Source: Bimastos eiseni (Eukaryota; Annelida; Clitellata; Crassiclitellata; Lumbricidae). From it: DNA of 64,000 nucleotides. Below, one piece after another: positions 10,831 through 22,367 of the stretch. Made by a program: the position numbers and the translations under genes. The stretch spans positions 8,752,852 to 8,816,851 of the forward strand of contig OY365822.1 in NCBI GenBank assembly GCA_959347315.1, given 5' to 3'. How positions within the stretch are numbered: the first letter of the stretch is position 1; each line of letters begins with the position of its first letter. Under the pieces are notes generated by a model. That model saw nothing but the letters and a program-made list of their open reading frames with translations. It made no database searches and was not told where the DNA came from.

Positions 10831-12097
10831 TGATCGATTGACCGTGCGAATAATTCGCTACAATAAACTATTTAGAGGAGAGACTAAACTGTAGCAACCG
10901 ACTATTATTATTGAAGATGCTACAAGCTACATGGAGAGATGATAGAGTGCAGTAACGCAAGCGATGAAACGGAGAAGCGGTGAGATTTCTACGGTGGAAG
11001 ACGAACTCGTACTCTTTCCAGTATCTCTAATGATCCCACCTTGGAAAAACAAATGTGCAAACGAGATGGATAAAGTAATTAAGGTTGTTTATGATATCAA
11101 ACGCCTAACATGTAATTGGAGTCAAAAACAGAACGAGCCTGTAGCGTCAACGTCATTGGGATACAAAATTCCGATGCGAAGTGTTGTCAAGTGTGTTTGA
11201 CCATATAGAGACAATCGGATTTTGTCTGCAATATTAGTATAACGGAGTATAGTTGAAATCTTTCATAAGTTGTAACTATTCTTTCTGCCTATCAGTAAAT
11301 TCAGCGCTTTGAGATAGGCCATAATCATTATTCCCTTTGATATCATAGTCAGATGTAGTAATTAAACAAATTGGGAACATTTTACTCGCGCGTGTTTAAA
11401 GGGCAGCTATGGACACGAAGCGTTAACTTGATATATTTTAACTTCGGCATATCTGGATATATGGGGCTAGTGGCTGGCTAGTCGTCTCCCAGCATCACCA
11501 ATGTTCGTAGTAGGCCTAAATTCATTCTCTAACCCAGGTCGCTAAAGTGACATTTGTGGAGCTTGAATCTTACATGTATAGAGGCTGGGAGACGAACCCC
11601 AGACTCTCGGCTGAAATGCTTGCCATACTGCACATGTTAATCATCATCGTCATCACCACCACCACCACCACCACCACCACCACCACCACCACCACCACCA
11701 CCACCACCACCACCAATGCGTACAAGCATTGATGTACTTTATATGGAGGCACTATAATGACTCGAATAGCTAAACTGGAAAACGTTACATGCAGAATATG
11801 GTGTGCAAACTGACCTAACTCTGATAAGATTAGTCTAAGGGAGAAACGAGAAAGTCATTCCTAATTTGTGATTAATATCAGCTTCCTTATGGCCACCATC
11901 GATGGTAGACTCATCCGGCAAGAGACACAGACACACGTACACTCACAAATACACATACATACAAACACACATAAGCAAGGCATAGACAGACTGACCCACA
12001 GCAAGCCAGAACAGACGCATAAACAAAAGAAAACTTACATGTACACAGTGCGTTTGTGGCAAGAGTCAGACATATAATTTATACACTTATGTTTATA
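10831..12097. other. No gene recognised
   Basis: Mixed sequence with one pure trinucleotide array (11654-11714) and an ACAC-rich stretch near 11925-11975. No homology-bearing frame is visible. Confidence 0.5.
11654..11714 (+). repeat. (ACC)n microsatellite
   Basis: About 20 pure ACC units follow a short ATC run. Confidence 0.97.
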
Positions 12098-12125
12098 GAC
12101 GCACACACACACACACACACACACG

Positions 12126-12203
<78 letters not shown>

Positions 12204-12268
12204 CACACACACACAGACACAGAGAGAGAGAGTCACACACAGACAATCACACACACACACAGAAACAT

Positions 12269-12316
<48 letters not shown>

Positions 12317-12395
12317 CAAAAAGCCAGCCAGCGAGCCAGACAGACGCAGACAAACAGAGCGACAGGCGACAGACAGCCAGCCAGACAGACAAATG
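12098..12395 (+). repeat. Compound (CA)n-(GA)n-(CA)n-(TA)n microsatellite
   Basis: CA units at 12101-12140 pass directly into about 30 GA units to 12200. Short CA and GA blocks follow, then (TA)n at 12280-12311, then degenerate GCCA/CAGA units. Fused purine-pyrimidine motifs like these favour Z-DNA or triplex structure. Confidence 0.93.
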
Positions 12396-12739
12396 CACCC
12401 ACACACAAAAGACACATGGTTTACGCATGAACAGACAAGACTGGAATTCGTAAGAAAAGATGACATTTTATTCGATTAATGCAATACAATAAATGCAACG
12501 AAATGTAAGCAAACAATAAATAGACTGTTGCCAATGCACCCCCCTCTCTCTCTGTCTCTCTCTTCCCCTCTCTGTCTGTCTGTCTGTCTCTCCAAATGGA
12601 GCATCATAATGTTTGGCAACGGCAGCAACCACGTGACAAGAATCTTCGCCGATGATGTGCTTTGTCTGGTAGTCAAATGATAGCCACACTAAGATTGTCG
12701 GTCGCCAGCCAGCGTCGATGTACAAGCAGCAGAAATGGC

Positions 12740-12779
12740 TGGCGACACCACTAGACACCTGGCGACACCACTAGACACC
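12740..12779 (+). repeat. 20-bp perfect tandem duplication
   Basis: TGGCGACACCACTAGACACC occurs twice head to tail. Confidence 0.95.
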
Positions 12780-13928
12780 GCTATCAGACAAAACTGTCGG
12801 CAAGTGGGCGATGGCTAAGGTTTCGAAAGCCCTGTACGGACTCCAGAAGGAAAAAAACGACCTATTCAGGCGAAGACACTTTATACAGAATGCACATTTG
12901 AGTAATTTTTTTAATAGCACTGAGGCTCTGAAATGCAGTGGAATTTAAAAACAACGAATGAATGATTTAAGGCTGCAAATGGTTAAGAACGAAAAAAATA
13001 CAGTCATGGTTGTTAAATAACAATAATAAAAAGCCTTACATAGCACTATGTAAACGTACATATAGTTACATAATGGACGTATAAAATAATAATAATAACA
13101 AACAGGAAAAAATAAATAAAAACAATGATGCCACTCCAAGACAACAGATTACTGAGGACTTCATCCTACCAGATATAATATTTTATACCATAGAAGACTA
13201 GCCAAAGACGGTCTTCCAATTACTGAGTAATGTATCTTCTGGCCCTTTGGGAGCTGGTCGTTTGGGCTAAAAGATGATACTAACTACAAAAGTAACATTA
13301 TAAGTACTATTATTAATATTCCCATTCAAAAATCAACAAACTATAATAAAAAAAACTACAACAAAAGAATAGCATTATTATCATCAGCAACAGTAATTTG
13401 AAAAATAATAATCACTATAATTGAAAAAAATAAAAATAATAACGACAACAACAATGATAAAGCTGTGATACCAATTATGCTGGGCTGCCTAAAAACTGCT
13501 GCGTCTTGTTTATCTAACAGCCTTTCTGTGGGATTGGAACCATTGCCTCTCAGGTACAGCCACTTGTTTTGCAACTTGAGAACGGCCACTGTTATGTCTG
13601 AATTGGTTGACCTTCTGTAACTGAACTTTATCCAGTCAAATTTTTAAAGGTCACCCAATGAGGGGAGAGGCAGCAGCCTATAGCGGGGATAAAAAGCCAT
13701 GCCAAATGCACAGTGTATATTAGAAATAAGACAATGGGGAAATGCATTGCAGAATAAGCTCGTCTCACCTGACGTGGCTTTTGTTGGAGCTGAGAAAATT
13801 TTCGAAGCTGAACATTACATTTACAAACCTTTCTACCCTGTGGCAAGAAAGTTTCTAGTTACGGCACACTATGTATGGCCACAGTAAAGGCATTAGAAGT
13901 AAGTCAGGCACAATGACTTGTTCAAATA

Positions 13929-13958
13929 TTTATTTTTTCCTAACTTGTGTATTTTATT
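13929..13958 (-). terminator. Candidate polyadenylation signals
   Basis: Two AATAAA hexamers on the minus strand, at 13958-13953 and 13934-13929, lie about 1.9 kb after the teashirt stop. Another AATAAA is at 12472-12467. I found no exact AATAAA on this strand closer to the stop, though ATTAAA variants occur. Use of any of these is inference. Confidence 0.3.
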
Positions 13959-15055
13959 CATATAAAATGACATTTAACATCTTTTAGGCCAGTGCAGAGA
14001 GAAATTCTGAGCTGTAAGATTACAGGGGTGCAACATAAATATTCGATTACATTACATAATATATGTTGAGGTTCTCCCATAAACAGAAATGCAGTGTCTT
14101 ATGAAGTAGTAGCTTTCCATTAGTCAGCCTTTCTTGGGATAGAAAGAAACGTTTTCCACTTATAGTTTAAATCTAACCCACCTTATTTAATTCATTATGA
14201 TTAATATCTACCACGGGTAAAAATCAAATAAACAACTGCAAGATCATGATATGACATTAAGCCTTGTCAGAAGATTGTGACCATAATACTGAATAAAATA
14301 GCACAGAATCTTGTCAAATGACTTACTTGAATGACTTCAATTTTAAATTATATCACCAACACTACTACCAAGTGAACTTTCTAGAATGTCAGAATATCGA
14401 ACCGCAATTGAGAAACCAGTGGCGGCAAAAACAATAATAATAATAAATTATAGTCAATTAACTACTTTATAGACCCGAGGGGAAAAACAATAATAAAAAT
14501 GATAATAATGATATCAAAAATCATCAGAATAAGCAAAAAATAAAAATAGAGCATGTAATTAACATTATAATACAGGAAGGAAATGCAATGAGTCATAAAT
14601 TAGGCCCTACACAAAAAAATCAACATGAGAATTTACAAATACCCTACTTTACACATTCTGACATGCAACAACAGCAACATAAGTTCACATCTCTCTGGGC
14701 GATTATTACGATCAGTAACCCTCTTCAGAGAAAATGAAGAAATCTCAAGGCAATGACAATGAGAAATTTCGGCCTTTACAAGTAAATCTCTTTCCGTTAT
14801 CCCCACTGAATAACGATTAACAAGTCTCCCAAATACTTCAGTATAAAGTGTCCAACAGAATAGCTGCACCATACATATAACAGAAACACAGAAAAAACCA
14901 AGGATAATTATGTGAAATAATGGTTACGGAGGAGCATAATAAATAAGTGATTACTTTCCTACCTTACATAATGACAACGACAACAGAGCATCAATTATGA
15001 CGATTAATGGCAATGAATACCTCAATATTTTATCACTAACAATAAAAATAATAAT

Positions 15056-15215
15056 AATAGCCCAAATTCAAAATCATGAAATATAATAATAATAATAATT
15101 ATATTAATAATAGCCCAAATTCAAAATCATGAATAATAATAATAATAATAGCCCAAATTCAAAGTTATGAATAATAATAATAACAATAATGATAATAATA
15201 ATAATAATGGTTTTA
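15056..15215. repeat. (AAT)n with an interspersed 25-bp unit
   Basis: The string AGCCCAAATTCAAAATCATG occurs at about 15059 and 15112, and with two changes near 15150. AAT units separate the copies. The block lies 620-780 bases past the stop codon, so it may be transcribed. Confidence 0.85.
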
Positions 15216-15836
15216 ACATAATATTAGTAATCTCTAAGCCCTTGGGGGAATAAAGTACCTCAGGGCAAAAAAATAAATAAAAACACTAGCTCAAGCAGTG
15301 GTAGCGGTAATCATGGCTGGTAGCGTTAGCAGTGGTAGAGGCAGTTAGCGGTAGCAGTAACATCAGCCAAGTTCTCCATTATCTGCTGCAAACACGGACT
15401 TCAGAAACACTAAACAGCAGCATTGCCGAAACAGTTAGAAGAATCGAACATCAATAGACTGACATGCAATAATGTCAATAGCATTGCCTTCATACAAAGA
15501 CAGAGAAAACGAGGTTGAACAGAGCGTGGGGAAGCGGTGTCCAGTGTCCACTTCTCTTGAGAAGAACTAATGACAGTTGCGAAAGTTCAAACTAGCGACG
15601 TAGCAGTAAATGACGATGTGCAAGATCTGTAATGTAAATGAACACTTCTTAACAGTGACTCTCTCTCTCACGAGCGCTCGCTAGCCGTAACACGGTCTGA
15701 ACAACGAAGAAAAATGCGAGATCAGTGGATTTCAACAAGCGACGACTTTGAAGTGCTCTGCGGTCGGTCAACCCTCGACCGGAAATCGACGAACGACACG
15801 AAGAACTGGAGACATTTAGTAAGCGTCTATGTGGAG

Positions 15837-18800
15837 TCACTTAGCCTCCGTTCCCAACTCGCTCGCGAGCTTGTAGTATTTGTTGAATTTGGCAGTGGCG
15901 TCGAGAGGCAGGCAAATGTAGGGACTTTTCTTAAGCGGTTCCTTGACAGAGGAGCACTTTTCAGAGGAAGTCGATGAAGTCAAGACGTGGCATCGACTCA
16001 GGTGGTAGCGGTACGAGCCTTTGGACGAAAACTTGCGCCGACAGCCACGGCAGCGGTAGATGCGGAGGCTGTTCTCACGATCGTCGAGTGGTGATTGGAG
16101 TCGGCGTCCCGCTTCGGATCGCTTGGCGCCGTCGTCACCGGCCGCGGGTGACGGTTCGCACCCTGGAAGGGTGATGTTCAACGACGGGTTGCTGCCGCTT
16201 GAACCCGGGACCACTGTCACGATCGGGTTGACGAGTATGAGTGTGCCAGGTGGCAGAGGGTGGTGGAGTGCATCACCACCCTTCATGATGACGGCAGCAT
16301 GCGAACCGTTTGGTCCGTGTAACACATGGCCCACGCCACTTCCTGAAACACTCGAATTGACGACCCCGGCAGCAGCCCTGCCGTAGATCAGCTTCTGGAG
16401 GCTGTCAAGGGGATGCTCGCTGTTGAGTGCTTTGCCGTAGACCAGGCCCTGAAGGGACTCGAGTGCCGATGATCTGGATAGGTTGTTTGACGTCGATGAT
16501 GGACGCTCTTCGTTTTCCGTATCCCCTATGTCGGTGCCACCCTTCGTGCGCTCGGCTGCTTTGAGATCGGTACTTTTGCTCGATTTGATGCCGAAGAGAA
16601 ATTTATCATGCGCAACAGAGTCTGCCTCTGACCTTCGGAAGTGGTCCGGCTGGACATCGTTGTCGGGTCGCTGCTGCGCCCATTTTGTCTTGCCCTGTTT
16701 TTCAACGCTCGCAGGCCTCTCCGACTCTCTGCCTGTGCTCTCAGACTCTCTGCTCAGACCTTCTGGGTCGAGACTCTGCCTCTCGAGTACCTTCTGTGGC
16801 ATTGCCTCTGTCGATTCTGACTTGACTCGTCGGCCGGCTGGCCAGTACTGACCATCGACCAAAACTCTGTCGTTCTCGGCCTGACCGTCAGACAGAGGCG
16901 CGATGTAGACTGGTGGCAGATACTTGTTCTGATAGAGACTGGAATTGTCTGGAGTCTCAGATGCCCTACTTTCCTGTCGCCCTGCTATGTTCTGGCCTGG
17001 CTTTTGGTGTTCAACATAAGTGCCAAACCTTGAGATGAGGGAACTCACCAGGGAGGTGGAGTCCAGGTGTGACATCTGGTGCAGTATCTTTGACCGGTGC
17101 TTGACGTCAGCACTGCCAAAGCTGTTCTTGATGAACGTCTCCATCGCTCGTATGGCCGAACCGTCGGATGAACTGTTTGATGGAGGCCGGAAGAAGTTCT
17201 CCATGTGGAATGCTGACGAGTTTGACATCTCCATGGCCTCTTCCGCTGCTCGGCACGACTTCTCAGAATCAGACCTCGTTGAACGCAGAGAACAGTTAGG
17301 TTTGTAACTATTGTCCTCACAGCTGCCTGGAAGACTGTCGTTCTCTCCGGGAGATCTTTGATTGGCTTCAAGCTTTTCCTTTAAACCGGCCGAAGATGAA
17401 TGCCTAAGTGCTTCAAAAGCCGGTTCAACAAATCGACAAGGAGATTCCTGTGTTCTTTCTCCCAACTCCTTCTCCTGACGCACTTTGGAAACATCGTCTT
17501 CTGACGTGGAGGACCTCGTGGTTCTGGATCTCTTTGCCGTTTCGTACTTCTTACGATCGTCCGGAATGCAGCCTTCGGAAGAGTGATCTCTTTTTCGATC
17601 ACGTTCGACCTTGATCGGCATCATCTCCAAAGAGCTACCGTCGTCAATGCCGGATTGTGGAGAGGCTGGATCTACCAGTGAATCAGGTCCACTCTTTGGT
17701 TTGCTGACGTGGGATCGATATTCAGTTTCCTTCTTTGGAATCACACCATCTTCAACTCTTTCAGGAGTACTTTTGTAGTGGCCTGCTTGGAGAATGTGGC
17801 TTCCCAGACTTTCAGCATCATCGAAAGGTTCCAGGCAAACAAGACAATGGACGCGGTTGGTGTCGCTGCTCTCGCTCGACGGTTCCGACCGGCTCTCCGA
17901 ATTCTTCAACGGCACTTTTCTCTGGAGCGTGTCCGCGCCAACAATGTTGGCATAGTGTTTCGTCTGGATCATGTGAACCGTGAGTTCGGGGAGCGATTTG
18001 AACGACTCGTCGCATTCCATGCAACGCAGGATCTGGCGCGTCTGCTCGCAGCCGTGGTTCAGCCACATGTCCTGACCTCGGACTAGCTTCGAATACTCTT
18101 GCCTGCCTACGTTCTTCAGCTTGTTCGGCGCATGCCCGGTCTGTTGAAGGTGCATTGTGAGGTGGTAGAGAGTTTCCAGCTCAGCACCGCAGCTACACTG
18201 GAAGTTTGTGTGCTTTCGCTGGTCTGAGGAAGCATCTGCCGTTGTTTGCTTCTTGTGCCAATGGAAGCTGGGCTCTGTCGTGTGACATACAGCCTCCAAA
18301 TCAGTAGCTGCTGGCTCTGTCTGTTCTGGTTTCGTCAACAGAGGAACTTCCGATTTTGCTGCTGGCGCCGTCTGGACAGAATTTAGTGAGGTATTAAAAT
18401 GCTGGACAGGAACTGGAATCATGCCGACGCCAAACGCCGAGACAGAATCAGAAAATGCCCCGTGGAGCTTAGAATTGTACAAGTTCACCCCGAGTCGTGA
18501 TACTAGGGCACCACAGAATGGCGATGCCCAGGTCTTCGTCCCGATGCGGTCAAAAATTGCCGACGTGTTTCCAAACTTCTTCTCCAGGTCGGCAAGAGAG
18601 CTTCCTATGGAACTAAGTGCAGAGATTGCAGAATCAGACGAGCACGACAGGTACTTAGTTTCGCTTGGCTGCACGTCCTTCTGTCGCGTTTTGACTGAGA
18701 GATCCAGAGGTTGGTTGGGATCGGAGCCCTGTGGCAGCGCTAATGCATACTGACAGACAGACTCAGGAGGTTGCTTCAGCATCTTCGGAAGATTCAGCGA

Positions 18801-19642
18801 GTGCGTCTTCAGTCGAGAACTCTTGCACTTTCGCGAGAGAGCCGCAACCGGCATCTGAACAATGCTTGGTCCTTTCTTCTCCGATGACCTTGGCTTAGAA
18901 GGTGAATGGCACTCAACAGATGCAACAAAAGACTCAAGCTGCTTTACAGAACTCTGACGGGACGAATTTGGTGGATTTTCAGGCAGAAATACTGGTGAGA
19001 ACGCAGGCGCTGGGGCGTTCATAACTCTGGGCACAGGCGGTCTAGAAGACGACTCACACAAGTCCTTCAGATAGTCCGGCATGCAGCCGATGTCATTACA
19101 GGATTGATCTCCGTCTTCACTTGAATCGTCACCGCTGGCAAGGCGAGAAAGCTTTGATGGAATTTCAGTGGAAGTTAAATTTGAGGACATCTCCAGGTCG
19201 AGTGTCGTGTGTTGTCTTTCTCTGCCTAGTCTACTTACATTCAAGTTTTCTTTCTCGTTTTCCAAATGACCTGCTTCGAGTGAGGTATCTGAAAAACATT
19301 CCGAGTAATTCTCTCTCTTAACCGGTGGCCTTAGGGGCGATGAGGTGCGTGACGATGGAGACTGGGTAGATCGGCAGAAGTCGCCATCTGCGACCGATGA
19401 GCGCCGCGAAGAACCCGGGTTCAAACTCAGATGGACCTCATCTGTTGTGCCAGCGGCGTCAGAGCCTCCAACGACTGTGGTACATTCGTCGGCATCTGGT
19501 TCGGCACCCAATGGGAGCAGAAGCGCTGCACTGCTGGCGCTGCTCTGCACGCCCGGGCAGAGGTCAGTCACGAGACCAGCGTCGATGAGGTCTTCGGTGC
19601 CACAAGTCTCAGAGAACACCTCGTCGTCGTTATCTTCGGAAT
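15837..19642 (-). CDS. tsh: Teashirt-family zinc-finger protein, main coding exon (residues 14-1281)
   Basis: Teashirt/TSHZ proteins are nuclear transcriptional repressors that pattern trunk and appendages and recruit CtBP. This exon encodes most of a 1281-residue protein (numbering includes exon 1). PLDLS at 325-329 is the CtBP-binding motif, in a context like Drosophila Teashirt. Three widely spaced C2H2 fingers follow: C496/C498/H511/H517, C554/C557/H570/H576 and C613/C616/H629/H635, with the family-typical X12 and X5 spacings. A fourth finger is at C1211/C1214/H1227/H1232, and a conserved-looking tail (LPLDATAKFNKYYKLASELG) ends the protein. A related ten-residue string, SLQGLVYGKA and SLQKLIYGRA, occurs twice at 1076-1103. 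Most of the rest is Ser-rich and probably disordered. I see no homeodomain, unlike vertebrate TSHZ. Finger 1 has CX1C instead of CX2C. The exon begins after TTGTCTTCTGGCAG, a good acceptor. The in-frame GTG at 19619 is not the start. The frame joins exon 1 exactly and ends at TGA 15839-15837. Confidence 0.93.
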
Positions 19643-19884
19643 CTGCCAGAAGACAACAAAACGTTATAAGTAAAGCTGTAAATGCCGCAATATGCCAAGC
19701 AAATTTCTGTTGATGTAGACAATGTTGTCATAAGCTGTCGTTAAACCCAGGATCCATCCATATTGCCACCGAAATCACAGCACGAAAATAGTTTACTTGA
19801 ATTTTACAATACAGTACAACTGTATTTGATAAAGCCCTCCTTCCATAGTTCAGAAGTCAACACAACAAGTATAGGACAAAACGT

Positions 19885-20022
19885 TGATGACGCTGAGAAA
19901 TAGCCGAGTTTAGGACTCGCAAAAAGTCCCTATGTAGTAGTCAACTGTTGTAATGGAGTCTCGAGTCCCATTCACCATCCAGGCCGAGCGCTCTAACCAA
20001 TTGGCCAATGTGCTACAGAGAT
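19885..20022 (-). mobile_element. tRNA-derived SINE
   Basis: On the minus strand the head reads CCAATTGGTTAGAGCGC (A-box-like, near 19989-20008). A degenerate B-box-like GGACTCGAGACTCC follows near 19955-19970. It lies just inside the intron, 240 bp from the main exon. Confidence 0.6.
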
Positions 20023-20137
20023 ACAAATGACCCTACTAAATGAAAGGACAGTCTAACTGGGCCAATACAATAGCACATAATTATATCAAAGCAAAACACC
20101 AGACGAAAAAAATAAAACTCACAAAGTAAGTACAATG

Positions 20138-20300
20138 TGTATATATATATATATATATAAATAATGACTGAAAATGACTTAGTTGAAACTGACAAAGAAG
20201 ACAGCCAATGCATTGATGATTAATACTAACAAAAAGAAAGGATCACTGCAAGGGTACGAACTAAACATGGACAAGATATATATACATTCATATATATTTA

Positions 20301-20358
<58 letters not shown>
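20138..20358. repeat. Two (TA)n arrays
   Basis: Alternating TA runs at 20138-20160 and 20278-20358 flank about 115 bp of ordinary sequence. Confidence 0.93.
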
Positions 20359-21175
20359 GAGGGATGCACATGATCAAAGTTAAGCACTTATGACAATGTT
20401 CCACTCCAAGTAAAACATCAAAGTCAAGCAAGAATGATAAATCATCGAGGAGAATTAAACAATAAAGCTAGGACAGATCATAAATCATCCCATTGCAAAG
20501 GAAAATAACAGCCATGTCATTCCCAACACACTTATATATTGTACACCAACGTATATGACTAATCCAATCACATATTGAAATATTCCCCTCAAAAATCTAT
20601 TGATTGAGTGCGAGCCGAAGACATCAACAGGTTTCACACAGTTCTGCCTACGGTGCCTTAATTGTACACAGCTGCACGTGATGTCACGATTTGGTAATTA
20701 AGTATTCATAAATTCGATAGAAAAAAAATTTACGTGAAAACACTTGTAAACACGATTTTGATAGTAAAATCACAATTTGCGGGAGAGATATGCCAGTCCA
20801 AGCGGTGGTCTGGATCAATCATAAATCTCTGATCAGATGCGTGGTTAAGTAAAGATGTGATCATTTCTCGAAAAGGTTAAACAAGATAGGTCTTATTGGG
20901 TGGTCGCACGGTACTGTTGATTAACGGTAGCACGGTAAGTGAAGTTAAGCAATGGCTGCAACATTGAGTGGGGTATTGAGTGGCTGGAAGGGGTGATCAT
21001 CTGTAGAATACCAAGCCATCTGGTACCCGACGACCATCCATGCTTAGGACCATGCTTCCTTTATAAGAAGCCGTGTAAACAGGTGTGCTGCCTGTTTGTC
21101 TATCTTAGCGGCAGGTTGCACTGCATCCAATTTCAATGACCAAAATGAGGATGGGTATAGGTGTAATGTAAATGC
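20359..21175. other. Intronic stretch without a recognised element
   Basis: Mixed AT-rich sequence. A homeodomain-type TAATTA core and a GTGATGTCACG motif occur at about 20677-20702. They may be regulatory, but I cannot show it. Confidence 0.4.
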
Positions 21176-21230
21176 AACTACGCATTTATGTAGCACCTTC
21201 AGAACCACAATCACCTCAACACATTACAGG
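21176..21230 (-). repeat. LINE (L2/CR1-like) 3' tail, degenerate
   Basis: CATTTATGTAGCACCTT followed by CACCTCAACACATTACAGG matches the reverse complement of the usual GCGCT-ATATAAAT tail, with several changes. Confidence 0.45.
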
Positions 21231-21936
21231 TAATCAGATAAGAACAAAGAAGATGCTATAAAGTGATCTGAAGACCATGGTATCTGCAGATGCTGTACCA
21301 GAGGTGCGGAGAAACCAAGATCTTTTCAAATCAAAAGTTGTTTTTTGGTTTTGTTTTGTGTTTTTGTTTTTAATTTTCCTTTGGAATTCGTCACAACAGT
21401 TTTGTTATATAAAGCATCAAACACAGCATAAAAAAGAGCTCCGACTAGTTGTTTTACTTAATTTAGCTTGATTTCGGACTGAATAACACACAATAAGTAA
21501 TATAAGGTAATATAATATAAGTAATATAATAGTAATATTAGTAAATTGAATAAAATAATTAATAACAAAAAAAACAAAATCGCCATTTTCGTATCTTTTG
21601 GTTTTTGTAAAACCCAAAAAACCAACTAACCGAAAAACCAACATGTTTGCAGCCCTGTGCTCTACTGTGTAGCTGCTCAATACTGATGAATCAGGAAGAC
21701 GGTTGTTCACCAGCCACAACCACCTCTTAAAAGATAAGGTAAAACAACGTACGGAAAGAGTAGAGTGCAAACAACCAGTCACATGCATTGGCAAGGTATT
21801 GTTGTGTAACAGCACTGAGCTTTAACCACAGGCAACTTCCACCCATTTGTTGAATAGTAACTCATTATGCTGCCCAAGTGCTTAATGATTATCCACTCAC
21901 TTGTATCGACTATTTCAATTCAAAACCTTCTGCTAT
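21231..21936. other. Intronic stretch without a recognised element
   Basis: T-rich run near 21340-21380 and AT-rich TAATATAAG-like words at 21480-21560. No gene. Confidence 0.45.
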
Positions 21937-22005
21937 TGGTGTCTGCTCGATAGTCCAAACCTTCGGACTATCGAACCTTCGGACTATCGAACCTTCGGAC
22001 TATAG
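21937..22005 (+). repeat. 16-bp-unit foldback family, copy 1 (partial)
   Basis: CTTCGGACTATCGAAC repeats in tandem about two and a half times. The block is preceded by GGTGTCTGCTCGATAGTCC, a close match to the left end of the larger element at 49914. It appears to be one arm of that element. Confidence 0.75.
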
Positions 22006-22169
22006 ATATAGAGCCCTGCTATTCCTCATCACCTTTATGATTCCTCTCCATGATGCCTGCAGCTGTTTGTCTTCTTCATCAGCTTGCTCCAAGATCTCCA
22101 CTTAGACTCCGATGTTTTCGAAATTACCTTAGTTGTCATTTCCAGTGTGGGCAGAGTTTAAAGCTGCTG

Positions 22170-22367
22170 TATGTTACAGACAATGTGTGAAACCAGGGAT
22201 TGTGTTAAAATGCCTAGGCAATCTGTGAAACCTTAACTCTACACTAACCCTACCCCTAACTCTGATCCTAACCCTGACCCTAACCGTAAATGGGTGATTT
22301 TACAAATTGCCTAAAAAAATCAGGCACTTTACCAAATCCCTACTTCACACATTGCCTTTAACATATA
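22170..22367. mobile_element. TIR element with a telomere-like core, copy 1
   Basis: The ends are inverted repeats: TATGTTACAGACAATGTGTG at the left and the complement of ACACATTGCCTTTAACATAT at the right. Inner inverted words also pair, such as GCCTAGGCAATCTGTG with TTTACAAATTGCCT. The centre (22232-22286) is a degenerate run of CCCTAA/CCCTGA units. A second, longer copy lies at 41415-41665. No transposase is encoded, so this is a non-autonomous element of unknown superfamily. Confidence 0.7.

Larger units (their letters stand above)
12780..15836 (-). other. AT-rich region downstream of teashirt; probable 3' UTR and 3' flank
   Basis: From the stop codon at 15837 the minus strand runs into strongly AT-rich DNA with no long open frame, as expected for an untranslated region. 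Candidate polyadenylation hexamers are at 13929-13958. The exact 3' end cannot be read from sequence alone. An AAT-repeat block with a 25-bp companion motif lies at 15056-15215. Confidence 0.5.

Noticed and set aside
17020..17307. Opposite-strand and out-of-frame ORFs inside the teashirt exon (many between 15974 and 19713)
   Set aside because: Shadows of the real coding strand. None has a motif, and the minus-strand frame is supported by four zinc fingers and a splice junction.
19617..19619. GTG at 19619 as translation start of the teashirt exon
   Set aside because: It codes for an internal Val. The open frame continues upstream to a good 3' splice acceptor and joins the MPRRKQ exon in phase.
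22232..22291. Interstitial telomere as evidence of a chromosome end or fusion
   Set aside because: The CCCTAA-like units are enclosed by transposon-type inverted repeats, and a second copy with the same ends exists 19 kb away.
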